Positions 7,476-15,561 are shown, counted from the stretch's first letter. The stretch: DNA of 64,000 bases from Enterococcus florum (GCF_004309355.1 NZ_BJCC01000010.1:124001-188000), one strand, 5' to 3'. Notes: generated from the sequence alone by a model not told the origin. Program-made: numbers and translations.

Positions 7476-8639
7476 ATGAAGGCAGTGCATTTTGGTGCGG
7501 GCAGTATCGGCAGAGGCTTCATTGCCGATTTACTGCATGATTCCGGCTATGAGATTACATTGGTAGATGTCAACGCACAACTGAATAAGCAAATCAACCA
7601 GACACATTCCTATCATCTTTATGTAATTGAAGAAAAGTATCAGGAAAAAACGATTGACCGAGTGAAGGCGCTATCTCCTGTAGACGAGGCGGCTGAGGTG
7701 ATCCAAGAAATTGTTTCGGCGAATATTCTCACGACCGCTGTTTGGGCAGACAACTTGCCAAAGGTAGCACCGATGATTTCGGAAGGGTTACACCAACGTT
7801 TCTTGCAATCGAAGGAAAGAATCAATGTTTTGGCTTGTGAGAATGCAATGTTCAACAGTGAAATTTTGAAAAAGGAGATCTTGAAGCTGGGACAATTGAC
7901 TGAAGACCAGTTAGAGCAGGTCGCGACCTTTCCGAATACTGCTGTGGATCGAATGGTGCTGGAAGATGAGCGAGCAGGTGAAAAAGTGATCAACATCGGT
8001 GTAGACTTTGAATTAGTGATCGAACGCACTAAATTGGCCGATCCAACAAGTTTACCGATCAAAGGTACAGAATATACGGATCATTTGGTGAAATACATTG
8101 AGCGCAAACTTTATATCATCAATTGCGGGCATGCATGGTCTGGCTATATGGGTGCAATCAAAGGCTATACGCTCATGTCAGATATCTTTGCAGACGAACA
8201 ACTGGTAGAGGCAACTCGAGAAGTCATGGGTGAATCCGCCGATTTACTAGCAAAAAAATATGGATTCACGAAAGAGGACTTGGACAGCTATATTGATTTT
8301 GCGATTCGCCGCTTCCAAACGCCGGGAGTAGTAGACACGGTTTCCCGTGTCTGCCGCTCGCCAATTCGTAAGCTGGAGCCGAATGAACGATTGGTTGGGC
8401 CTGCTAATCAATGTGAGGAAAATCAGTTGAAAAATGATCACCTGCTGGAAGGGATCGCGGCTGTGTTTCTTTTTGATGATTCTGAAGATCAGCAGTCAAA
8501 AGAGTTGCTGGCTTACGTTGAGGAACATGGGATTTCCGATGCAGTATCTCATTATACTGAATTGCCGCCAGAAGGTTCCATGCATCAAGCGATCGTACAA
8601 AAGTACCAACAATTACAAAAGCAAAAGGGTGAACGCTGA
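7476..8639 (+). CDS. mtlD: Mannitol-1-phosphate 5-dehydrogenase family protein
   Basis: A 387-residue polyol-phosphate dehydrogenase of the long-chain mannitol dehydrogenase family. The N-terminus MKAVHFGAGSIGRGFI is the NAD-binding loop; the conserved TFPNTAVDRMV (residue ~150), KLYIINCGHAWSGY (catalytic region, ~210) and SRVCRSPIRKL segments are present. MtlD oxidises mannitol-1-phosphate to fructose-6-phosphate. No mannitol-type EIICBA is nearby; it sits in a mannose-type PTS operon with a second, unrelated polyol-phosphate dehydrogenase, so its substrate may be a different hexitol phosphate. SD GAGGGG precedes the ATG. Confidence 0.87.
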   Translation: MKAVHFGAGSIGRGFIADLLHDSGYEITLVDVNAQLNKQINQTHSYHLYVIEEKYQEKTIDRVKALSPVDEAAEVIQEIVSANILTTAVWADNLPKVAPMISEGLHQRFLQSKERINVLACENAMFNSEILKKEILKLGQLTEDQLEQVATFPNTAVDRMVLEDERAGEKVINIGVDFELVIERTKLADPTSLPIKGTEYTDHLVKYIERKLYIINCGHAWSGYMGAIKGYTLMSDIFADEQLVEATREVMGESADLLAKKYGFTKEDLDSYIDFAIRRFQTPGVVDTVSRVCRSPIRKLEPNERLVGPANQCEENQLKNDHLLEGIAAVFLFDDSEDQQSKELLAYVEEHGISDAVSHYTELPPEGSMHQAIVQKYQQLQKQKGER

Positions 8640-9280
8640 TGGAACAGTCATTTACGAATGAAGACGGATTGTCTGTAGTGGTGAAGGTCATCGAGACGAT
8701 CAAATCCAATCGGGAATATTTGAGTGAAGTTGATAGTGTTGGTGGTGATGGGGATCATGGGATCAATATGAGCAAGGGCTTCACCATGGCAGAAAAAGAG
8801 ATAGAGAATCAGGGACAGATCAACATGAGCGAGGGATTTAAGATCATCAGCGGTGTGCTGGTCAATAAAATCGGGGGTTCGATGGGTCCGTTGTATGGCA
8901 GCTTCTTTCGCGGGTTGAGTGTGGCTTCAAGAAAACAAGCAGCGATTACCAAAGAAGTTTTCGGGGCGATGCTGGAAAAGGCCTATCAAAATATTGCTAT
9001 GCTGACAGAAGCGAAGATCGGTGATAAAACCTTGATGGATGTGCTGATACCAGCTGTAGAGACGTATCAAGCGCAGGAGTCAGCGAGCAGCTTTGAGGAG
9101 TGTCTGGAGGAAATGCAGCGGGCTGCAAAAGCTGGACTGGAATCAACCAAACAGATGGCCGCAAAAGTCGGTCGGGCAAGTCGAATCGGTGACCGCTCTC
9201 TAGGACACCAGGATGCTGGAGCGACCTCATGTTATTTGATACTGGAGGCTTTAGCAGAAGGAACGAAGAACTTACTTTAA
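8639..9280 (+). CDS. dhaL: DhaL-type kinase subunit, copy 1
   Basis: A 213-residue DAK2 (DhaL) domain protein, the nucleotide-binding half of dihydroxyacetone kinase. The three Asp ligands of the Mg-nucleotide are seen in EVDSVGGDGDHG (D32, D37, D39, followed by His). Later motifs GGSMGPLYGSFFRG and IGDRSLGHQDAGATS fit the family. In PTS-type Dha kinases DhaL holds bound ADP that DhaM rephosphorylates; there is no DhaM in the window, so ATP may be used directly. The start overlaps the mtlD stop, and dhaK follows after 13 bases. Confidence 0.88.
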   Translation: MEQSFTNEDGLSVVVKVIETIKSNREYLSEVDSVGGDGDHGINMSKGFTMAEKEIENQGQINMSEGFKIISGVLVNKIGGSMGPLYGSFFRGLSVASRKQAAITKEVFGAMLEKAYQNIAMLTEAKIGDKTLMDVLIPAVETYQAQESASSFEECLEEMQRAAKAGLESTKQMAAKVGRASRIGDRSLGHQDAGATSCYLILEALAEGTKNLL

Positions 9281-9293
9281 AGGAGGAGATTTT

Positions 9294-10289
9294 GTGCAGC
9301 GTTTTGTGAATGATCCGGATTTCGTCGTTGAGGACATGTTAAAGGGCTTTGTTTTGGCAAATCCTGAGGTCGAACTAGCAAAGGCCAATGATCGTGTTGT
9401 AGTGAAAAAGCAAAAACAAAACGGAAAAGTCGGTGTCATCACCGGCGGAGGCAGTGGTCATGAGCCAGCCTTTCTCGGCTATGTGGGGGAAGGAATGCTG
9501 GATGCGGTAGCGATTGGTGAAGTCTTTGCTTCTCCTCCTGCTCAAGCCTTTTATGACGCGATGCTTGAAGCAGATACGGGTGCAGGTGTCGCTTGCCTAT
9601 TCGGAAATTATGCTGGAGACAACATGAATGTAAAAATGGCGATCAAAATGGCAGAAGATGATGAGGTCGAAGTCAAGTATGTGGTTGCAACGGATGATGT
9701 TGCGTCTTCGCCAAAAGAAACCAAAGAAAAGCGTCATGGCATTGCCGGCGGCTATTTTATGTGGAAGGTCGGCGGGGCTAAAGCAGCAGCCGGCGGTACT
9801 TTGGATGAAGTGATCGCAGTTGCTCAAAAAGTGGTTGATCGGACTCGCAGTATTTGTGTCGGCTTGGAGCCGTGCATGATTCCGGCAGTCGGCAAACCGA
9901 ATTTTGAGATCGAAGCAGGAACGATGGAATTTGGGATTGGTCACCATGGAGAAACTGGGATTCGAAAGGAAGAGCTGAAAAAGGCAGATGCCATCGCAGA
10001 AGAAATGGTGAGCACGCTACTAGAGGATTTTGCCTTTGAGGATGGGCGGGAGCTTTCGGTCATGCTCTCTGGATTGGGCAGTACGATGCTGATGGAGCAG
10101 TACATCCTGGTCGGAAAAGTCTTGGAGATCTTGAAGGAAAAGGGGCACACTATTCATAAGGTCTACGTTGGAGACTTTGTGACCTCGCTGGATATGTCAG
10201 GTGCTTCTTTGACGTTCATTGACTTAGATGAAGAGATCAAGGAATTGATGGATATGTCAGGTCGTCCTGTGGGGATGAAGAATTACTAA
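9294..10289 (+). CDS. dhaK: DhaK-type kinase subunit, copy 1
   Basis: A 331-residue dihydroxyacetone-binding subunit. The GGGSGHEP motif carries His56, NYAGDN carries Asp109, and GHHGETG carries His218, which in DhaK forms the covalent hemiaminal with the ketone substrate; numbering coincides with E. coli DhaK. All active residues are kept, so a triose or short ketose substrate is expected. GTG start at 9294, with AGGAGG (9281-9286) 7 bases ahead. It works with the DhaL just upstream. The order L-K is reversed relative to the second pair (K-L). Confidence 0.9.
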   Translation: MQRFVNDPDFVVEDMLKGFVLANPEVELAKANDRVVVKKQKQNGKVGVITGGGSGHEPAFLGYVGEGMLDAVAIGEVFASPPAQAFYDAMLEADTGAGVACLFGNYAGDNMNVKMAIKMAEDDEVEVKYVVATDDVASSPKETKEKRHGIAGGYFMWKVGGAKAAAGGTLDEVIAVAQKVVDRTRSICVGLEPCMIPAVGKPNFEIEAGTMEFGIGHHGETGIRKEELKKADAIAEEMVSTLLEDFAFEDGRELSVMLSGLGSTMLMEQYILVGKVLEILKEKGHTIHKVYVGDFVTSLDMSGASLTFIDLDEEIKELMDMSGRPVGMKNY

Positions 10290-10314
10290 AGAATACAGTT
10301 GAGGAGCGTAAGAA

Positions 10315-10962
10315 ATGAAATTACAGTTAGCATTGGACGAACACAAATTAGAGGATGCATTGGAATTTGCAGAGCAGGTAGCGGAGTATATAGACATCAT
10401 TGAGATCGGTACCCCTTTTGTCATTGATTCTGGCATGGAGGCGGTACGTCGTTTCAAAGAAAAATTTCCTGAAAAAGAAATTTTATCAGACGAAAAAATC
10501 ATGGATGGCGGTTATTATGAGTCGCAGCTAGGATTTGAAGCGGGAGCAGAATATGTAACGGCATTAGGCGTTAGTGATTTGGTAACCATCAAAGGCTGTA
10601 TTAAAGCAGCCAATGATTTCAAGAAGCAAACTGTGGTAGACATGATCTGTGTCGAGGATATGCCGAAACGAATTGAGGAGTTGGAAGAGATCGGTGCACA
10701 TGTTTTGGCTGTTCATACCGGTGCAGATGTACAGGTGTTAGGCCGTACTCCGCTAGATGATCTAAAAGTAATGACCAAACATGCGAAAAAAGCCAAAATC
10801 GCCGTCGCAGGTGGGATCAATAGTCAAACTATCCAAAAATATGTGGAGTTAAACCCAGATATCATTATCGTTGGAACTGGAATCACGCGGGCGGAAAATC
10901 CAGTTGAGGAAGCTCGCTTGATTCGTAATGCGATCGATGAACATAAGAAGGCAGGGAAATAA
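10315..10962 (+). CDS. hxlA: 3-hexulose-6-phosphate synthase (HPS-like)
   Basis: A 215-residue TIM-barrel protein of the OMP decarboxylase superfamily, HPS/KGPDC branch. MKLQLALDEH and IDIIEIGTPFVI open the barrel; the metal and catalytic D-x-K-x-x-D motif is present as SDEKIMD (D59, K61, D64); VAGGIN and IIVGTGIT form the phosphate site. HPS joins formaldehyde and ribulose-5-phosphate to D-arabino-3-hexulose-6-phosphate, or the reverse. E60 and the GGYY after the motif differ from typical HPS (DLKTMDA), so a related aldol substrate is possible. The isomerase partner follows directly, which favours HPS over keto-gulonate-phosphate decarboxylase. Confidence 0.83.
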   Translation: MKLQLALDEHKLEDALEFAEQVAEYIDIIEIGTPFVIDSGMEAVRRFKEKFPEKEILSDEKIMDGGYYESQLGFEAGAEYVTALGVSDLVTIKGCIKAANDFKKQTVVDMICVEDMPKRIEELEEIGAHVLAVHTGADVQVLGRTPLDDLKVMTKHAKKAKIAVAGGINSQTIQKYVELNPDIIIVGTGITRAENPVEEARLIRNAIDEHKKAGK

Positions 10963-10963
10963 G

Positions 10964-11524
10964 ATGGCTGAATGTAAAAACTTGCTGGCGATCATTGAAG
11001 AGCTGGCTCAGGATGCAAAACAAGTGGACAATGATCAATTAGCCAAAATCGAGGAGCTGATCCTGCAGGCGAAGCGTGTGTTTATTGTTGGTGCGGGCCG
11101 TTCTGGCTTTGCTGCTCGTGCGTTTTCGAACCGTCTGATGCATTTAGGTTTTGATTCAAACTTTGTGGGGGAACCTACGACACCGTCTATTCGAAAGGGT
11201 GATTTGCTGATCGTTGGTTCTGGATCTGGAAAAACGGAAAGCTTGGTCACGATGGCGAAGAAAGCCAAAAGTGAAGGTGCATTGCTGGCGACGGTCACGA
11301 TCCATCCTGAAAACACGATCGGTTCGATGGCAGATGCCCATATTCGAATCCCAGGAATCTCTTCTCGTGATGAAGCGGTAGAAAAGGCCCCCTCTGTTCA
11401 ACCAAATGGATCTTCTTTTGAACAGTTGTCCTGGTTGGTCTATGACAGCATGATCGTGGACTTGAAAAAGGCGACGAAGCAGGAACAAGAAGATATGGAT
11501 TACCGTCACGCAAATATGGAATAA
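10964..11524 (+). CDS. hxlB: 6-phospho-3-hexuloisomerase (PHI)
   Basis: A 186-residue SIS-domain protein. FIVGAGRSGFAARAFSNRL (about residues 38-56), the VGEPTTP segment, IVGSGSGKTESL and the C-terminal YRHANME tail match PHI closely (B. subtilis HxlB ends HHANLE). PHI interconverts 3-hexulose-6-phosphate and fructose-6-phosphate. ATG 10964 begins one base after the hxlA stop, with AGGGA as SD; in-frame upstream codons lie inside hxlA and have no SD. A strong terminator follows. Confidence 0.9.
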   Translation: MAECKNLLAIIEELAQDAKQVDNDQLAKIEELILQAKRVFIVGAGRSGFAARAFSNRLMHLGFDSNFVGEPTTPSIRKGDLLIVGSGSGKTESLVTMAKKAKSEGALLATVTIHPENTIGSMADAHIRIPGISSRDEAVEKAPSVQPNGSSFEQLSWLVYDSMIVDLKKATKQEQEDMDYRHANME

Positions 11525-11530
11525 CGTTTG

Positions 11531-11569
11531 AAAACAGTGACCGGATTTTTGAGCTCGGTCACTGTTTTT
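11531..11569 (+). terminator. Strong terminator between hxlB and the second dhaK
   Basis: AAAACAGTGACCG (11531-11543) pairs with CGGTCACTGTTTT (11556-11568), then T. It would end the first operon, yet only about 60 bases separate it from the next gene and I see no good promoter there; dhaK copy 2 may depend on readthrough. Confidence 0.85.
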
Positions 11570-11594
11570 CATTTTATCCATGAGTATCTATGAA

Positions 11595-11632
11595 AGGAGA
11601 CAGCACCTAAAAGAGTGCTAAAAACAATGATG
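11595..11632 (+). promoter_or_regulatory. SD separated from the dhaK start by a small hairpin
   Basis: AGGAG (11595-11599) is 27-30 bases from the ATG codons at 11627/11630, too far for normal initiation. Between them AGCAC (11602-11606) and GTGCT (11615-11619) form a 5-bp hairpin; if it folds, the effective spacing becomes about 9-12 bases. Stem and positions are direct observations; the effect on initiation is inference. Confidence 0.5.
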
Positions 11633-12640
11633 AAAAAAATTATGAATGCTCCTGAGAACTATGTCACAGAAATGCTGGAAGGAATTTATACGGCCCATGC
11701 GGATATGGTCGCATTTACCGGAGACGATCTGCATTGTTACGTATCCAAAGTTAAAAAAGCAGGTAAAGTCGGCCTTGCTACAGGAGGTGGGTCGGGCCAT
11801 TTGCCCTTGTTTTTAGGCTATGTTGGTGAAGGAATGCTGGATGGCTGCACGATCGGCGATGTTTTTCAATCGCCTAGTCCAGAGCAAATGTACAATGTTA
11901 CCAAAGAAATCGATTCGGGATCAGGTGTTCTATACATTTACGGAAACTATAACGGGGATATTTTCAATTTTGATATGGCCGCAGAAATGGCGGACTTTGA
12001 AGACGGGATCGAAGTGAAAAGCGTGGTGGCTGGGGATGATGTCGCAACGGAAAAACCGGCTTCACCAGACGAAAAAAATAAGCGTCGCGGAGTGGCGGGC
12101 ATCTTCTTTGTTTACAAATGTGCTGGAGCAGCTGCAGATGCGATGTTGAATCTTGATGAAGTAAAACGTGTAGCTGATAAGGCTGCCGCTAACGTTCGGA
12201 CGATGGGCGTTGCGCTCACTCCGTGTATCGTTCCACGTGTTGGAAAAGCCGGCTTTACGATCGAAGAAAACCAAATGGAGATCGGGATGGGTATCCATGG
12301 AGAAACCGGGTTCCGTCGTGGACCGTTAGAGCCCGCAGATGTGATCGTTGATGAATTGCTGGAGAAAATCTTAGCAGATATTCCTTATGTCAAAGGAAAT
12401 GAGGTAGCGGTTTTAGTCAATGGATTAGGGGCTACTCCTTTGGATGAACAATATATCGTGGTTCGCAGGGTCAATGCGCGTCTTAAAGCAGCTGGTATTT
12501 CGGTTCACAGGTATTACGTTGGTGAATATGCAACAGCTTTAGAAATGGCTGGTTTTTCTATTTCATTGTTGAAACTAGATGAGGAACTTAAGAAATACAT
12601 TGATGGACCAGTAAACACGCCCTTCTTCAAACAATTTTAA
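11630..12640 (+). CDS. dhaK: DhaK-type kinase subunit, copy 2 (divergent)
   Basis: A 336-residue DhaK homologue starting MKKIMNAPENYV; ATG 11627 is the alternative start. It keeps the substrate His (GIHGETG, H223), the catalytic Asp (NYNGD, D110) and the His of the glycine loop (H57), but that loop reads GGGSGHLP instead of GGGSGHEP. It differs from copy 1 throughout, so it is not a recent duplication. Probably a kinase for a related ketose (triulose or tetrulose); the substrate is not known. It forms a pair with the downstream DhaL copy 2. Confidence 0.85.
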   Translation: MKKIMNAPENYVTEMLEGIYTAHADMVAFTGDDLHCYVSKVKKAGKVGLATGGGSGHLPLFLGYVGEGMLDGCTIGDVFQSPSPEQMYNVTKEIDSGSGVLYIYGNYNGDIFNFDMAAEMADFEDGIEVKSVVAGDDVATEKPASPDEKNKRRGVAGIFFVYKCAGAAADAMLNLDEVKRVADKAAANVRTMGVALTPCIVPRVGKAGFTIEENQMEIGMGIHGETGFRRGPLEPADVIVDELLEKILADIPYVKGNEVAVLVNGLGATPLDEQYIVVRRVNARLKAAGISVHRYYVGEYATALEMAGFSISLLKLDEELKKYIDGPVNTPFFKQF

Positions 12641-12659
12641 TATAAAGCAGGTGAGCGAA

Positions 12660-13301
12660 ATGGATCGGTTGTTTATTATCGACTATCTGAACGAATTATC
12701 TACCATAATGAAGGAAAAGCAAGAGTATCTGATCGAACTCGATAGCGTGGTCGGAGATGGTGATCTTGGATTAACGATGAGTGATGGCTTCGAGGCAGCT
12801 TTTGAGGCAATCAAAACATCAGAAGAAAATGACTTGGGCAGATTATTGTTCACTGCTGGAAAAGCAATGTCCTCTGCCGTGCCTTCTACGATGGGCACCC
12901 TGATGGCCTCGGGATTCATGCAGGCTGGAAAAGCTTTTAAGGGCAAGGACGTTATTGAAGCGAAAGAGATTGTTGATTTGCTGCGAGCCTATGCAGAAGG
13001 AGTCATGCATAGGGGAAAAGCACAGCCCGGTGAAAAAACTTTTATTGATGGTCTTATGCCAGCTATAAAGAAAATGGATGAAGCCTTTGCCCAGGGCCTT
13101 GATGCTTTTACAGCTGCTAAAAAAGGCGTAAGTGGAGCTGTAGAGGGATACGATCGTACTGCAGGTATGCTTGCTGTACACGGACGGGCAGCCACTCGCG
13201 GAGAAGCGTCAAGAACATTAAAAGACCCTGGAGCAGCGGTTGCTGTTTTGATGATCACTGCCCTTGAAAAGAGTACGAGAAATTTTAACCATAAGAAATA
13301 G
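12660..13301 (+). CDS. dhaL: DhaL-type kinase subunit, copy 2
   Basis: A 213-residue DAK2-domain protein. The nucleotide-site Asp residues are in ELDSVVGDGDLG (D28, D33, D35); the position after the third Asp is Leu, where copy 1 and E. coli DhaL have His. PSTMGTLMASGFMQAG and GEKTFIDGLMPA are further family motifs. ATG 12660 lies 5 bases after AGGTGA (12649-12654); an in-frame GTG at 12651 lies inside the SD. It follows dhaK copy 2 by 19 bases, so the two are one unit. Confidence 0.87.
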   Translation: MDRLFIIDYLNELSTIMKEKQEYLIELDSVVGDGDLGLTMSDGFEAAFEAIKTSEENDLGRLLFTAGKAMSSAVPSTMGTLMASGFMQAGKAFKGKDVIEAKEIVDLLRAYAEGVMHRGKAQPGEKTFIDGLMPAIKKMDEAFAQGLDAFTAAKKGVSGAVEGYDRTAGMLAVHGRAATRGEASRTLKDPGAAVAVLMITALEKSTRNFNHKK

Positions 13302-13303
13302 GC

Positions 13304-13393
13304 CCCTTCTCACTTTTAGAAGGGAAAGTGTCATTGATAATTTAGAGAATGCAGCAGGTGTAAGATTTCGAAACAGAAGTCTTGCACTTTTTT
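13304..13393 (+). terminator. Two hairpins after dhaL copy 2
   Basis: CCCTTCT (13304-13310) / AGAAGGG (13318-13324), without a T-run, is followed by GTGTAAGA (13358-13365) / TCTTGCAC (13380-13387) with six T (13388-13393). The second is the likely terminator of the operon. Confidence 0.7.
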
Positions 13394-13688
13394 GATAGAG
13401 TTTTGCTTTTACTGAAGGTATCCTGAGGTTCTTTACGATGGGCATTGCAGCTTAAATGAATATCTAGTTCTTCTAGAGGTAATGTCTGAGGTCCAAGCCA
13501 CTTTCTATCGCAGTTCGAATGCTGTTTAGCACAACTGCGTGGTTGGAACAAACAAGGAACATTTTGCTGTTCCTCATAATAGGTCATCAATCGATATTCT
13601 AAACTTTCTCTTTTCATGGTAAATAAGTGTCGTTGTTTAAGTTGTTTCAATTTCAGTATTTTTTACGGTGCACAACGTGTATGGTTTT
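13394..13688. other. Unassigned stretch between dhaL and mapZ
   Basis: No recognised gene. A minus-strand frame from ATG at 13617 (about 91 residues, Cys/His-rich, starting MKRESLEYRLMTYYEEQQN) is open down to 13342, but its end would run through the dhaL terminator, it has no clear SD and I recognise no family. It may be a gene remnant or chance. Confidence 0.3.
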
Positions 13689-13731
13689 ATAATAAAAGGA
13701 AGAGGCTATGACAGTGATGTCACAGTCTCTT
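13689..13731 (-). terminator. Terminator of mapZ
   Basis: A 14-bp arm from 13700 (AAGAGGCTATGACA) pairs, with two mismatches, with TGTCACAGTCTCTT ending at 13731. On the minus strand the stem is followed by CCTTTTATTAT, just after the mapZ stop. Confidence 0.78.
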
Positions 13732-13735
13732 CCAA

Positions 13736-15181
13736 TCAATGGCCGCCATTGCCTTGAAACCATCCGGTCTTACAGTTGATGGTTACTAAGTACATCGGCA
13801 GATCTGAAGCACTGTATCCGCTGGTCAGAGGAGCTCGATTGCTGGTCGCATACAGGTTGTAATAGCCTTCACCATTAATGATCTGCACAGGCTCTAAGGA
13901 ATAGCCGCCCTCTACGATATACCCTCGGTCAATACAGGTTTGGATCACTTTTGACTGAATGCCAGCGTTCCAGGTCCAAGCAGGATTGCTCGCATCGTTG
14001 ATCTGCCCTTGGTCTTGGTTAAGGATCGGCAGATTTTGACGATTGGTTTGAAAAAGCGGGGTCTGTCGAGCTTGTTCGGCTGCTTGCGCCTCTTTTTCAG
14101 TCAACGCTTGCTCGACCTTGGTCAACTCTTGCTTTTGTGGTTCTACCAGTGCCTGATTGGCAACGGCTGCTACCGCGGTTTTGGCTGCATCATATTGTTC
14201 TCTTGTTGCTGACTCGGTCAACGTTTCTTCAGACAACAGCTGTTCAGTCATTTGTTTGGCGATCTCAAGTTTTGCTCGTTGCTCCTTTGCTGTGGTGATG
14301 GCTTGATTCATCAGCTGATTGAAGCTTTGATCCGCCGTATTAGCGGTTAGTAAGATCGCTTGATCAGATTTCAGCTGGAGGCTGTCGGCCAAGGCATCCC
14401 CTTGAATAGCAGGCGCAGTGAAGAGTTGATTGACTGATTGGGTCAGCTTTTGTTTTTCGACCAGACGATCATAAGCCGATTGAAGCTGGGTGTATGCCTG
14501 ATGGTCTTTATGGTCCTCGATCAACTTTTTCAGATCAGTCGTATCCTTCTCAAGGGCTTCTGGTTTAAGAAAGGTTTGCTGCTTGTCTGTATAAAAATCA
14601 GCGATCGCTGACTTGACCTGCTTAACCTGCTGATTTTCTTTTTTAGCAAGTTCAATTTCTTTGGCCTCTGCTTGTTTAACGGAGTAATATTGGTAACCGC
14701 TCCACACACAAAAGATTAAAACAGCGACAAGGGCAAAGTAACGTAACTTATGGGACGAGTGTCTAGGTTTTGACGATCCTGCATTGGTTGAAGGCTCGGA
14801 TTCATTTTCGAGAGGGGGTTCCTCCGGCTCTTTATTCACTTCCGGAGGTTTAGGTTCCTCTTCGACTTTTTCCTCCGGAGAATCATCGGCTTTTTGTGAC
14901 AGATCGATCTCAATTGGCTTGGGTTTCGGGTCAGGGGTGGCTTCTTCTTTATGTTCACGAATATACTCTGCCAAGATGGGATTGGTTTCCTCTTTTGAAT
15001 CTTCTTCTTCGATGTCCTTTGAATGCTGCTCAAAATGTTGTTCGACTTCTTCGATCGTCATTTGAGCGAGCTCAGACCATTCGATGTCTTTCTGCGAGTG
15101 ATCAGTCGTTAAGGAAAACCCACAGCTGAGACAGATAGCCAATCGTTCATCCAATTCGGCTTGGCAATTTGGACATTTCAC
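13736..15181 (-). CDS. mapZ: MapZ-family cell-division site protein
   Basis: A 481-residue bitopic membrane protein. Residues 3-20 form a zinc ribbon (CPNC...CLSC); then an acidic, Pro/Glu-rich cytoplasmic stretch to about 145; one membrane segment (YFALVAVLIFCVWSGYQYY, about 148-166); an extracellular helical Gln/Ala/Glu-rich region; and a C-terminal domain with GYYNLYATSNRAPL and LVTINCKTGWFQGNGGH, which resembles the MapZ C-terminal domain of streptococci and enterococci. MapZ marks the division site and positions FtsZ rings. GTG start, with AAAGGAG about 12 bases ahead. The zinc ribbon at the N-terminus is an addition relative to pneumococcal MapZ. Confidence 0.78.
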   Translation of the reverse strand: MKCPNCQAELDERLAICLSCGFSLTTDHSQKDIEWSELAQMTIEEVEQHFEQHSKDIEEEDSKEETNPILAEYIREHKEEATPDPKPKPIEIDLSQKADDSPEEKVEEEPKPPEVNKEPEEPPLENESEPSTNAGSSKPRHSSHKLRYFALVAVLIFCVWSGYQYYSVKQAEAKEIELAKKENQQVKQVKSAIADFYTDKQQTFLKPEALEKDTTDLKKLIEDHKDHQAYTQLQSAYDRLVEKQKLTQSVNQLFTAPAIQGDALADSLQLKSDQAILLTANTADQSFNQLMNQAITTAKEQRAKLEIAKQMTEQLLSEETLTESATREQYDAAKTAVAAVANQALVEPQKQELTKVEQALTEKEAQAAEQARQTPLFQTNRQNLPILNQDQGQINDASNPAWTWNAGIQSKVIQTCIDRGYIVEGGYSLEPVQIINGEGYYNLYATSNRAPLTSGYSASDLPMYLVTINCKTGWFQGNGGH

Positions 15182-15561
15182 TATAAAAATCGGCTCCTTT
15201 GTTTTATTATATGGACCTCTAGTTTTTCAATCTATCATATTTTTTTGTTATTTCCAAACGATTAACGGATGTTTTAGAAAGTTAATTTTTAGTGGTTGAA
15301 ATATGATTGTATAGAGATTAAGATTTGGTTTGATTTAACTAATTTAATAGTTTGAATTTGTATCATGTGTTTTATTATCCATTTTTCATAATCAGTCTTT
15401 TGATAAATGCTTGTTTTTTAAAATCAACTGTCGTCCGATAATACATAAAGGGTAGAACAGGCATCATTATCAGAAAGAGCATTTATGAAATGATTTTTTT
15501 TCTGAAGAAGGTTTTTCTTTTTCGTCTCTTTTAGTTCTTTCTTAAGCTGAAAGAGTGAGAA
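15182..15561. other. AT-rich intergenic region between mapZ and phoH
   Basis: About 380 bases of AT-rich sequence carrying the divergent upstream regions of mapZ and phoH. I see no ORF with an SD, no strong hairpin and no RNA gene. Confidence 0.55.

Noticed and set aside
7640-8062. Long antisense frames inside mtlD and similar shadows elsewhere
   Set aside because: They lie opposite well supported genes, have no SD and no recognisable protein motif.
11615-11617. GTG as start of the second dhaK
   Set aside because: It is 15 bases from the SD and adds residues not seen at DhaK N-termini; the ATG codons at 11627/11630 fit the family start better.
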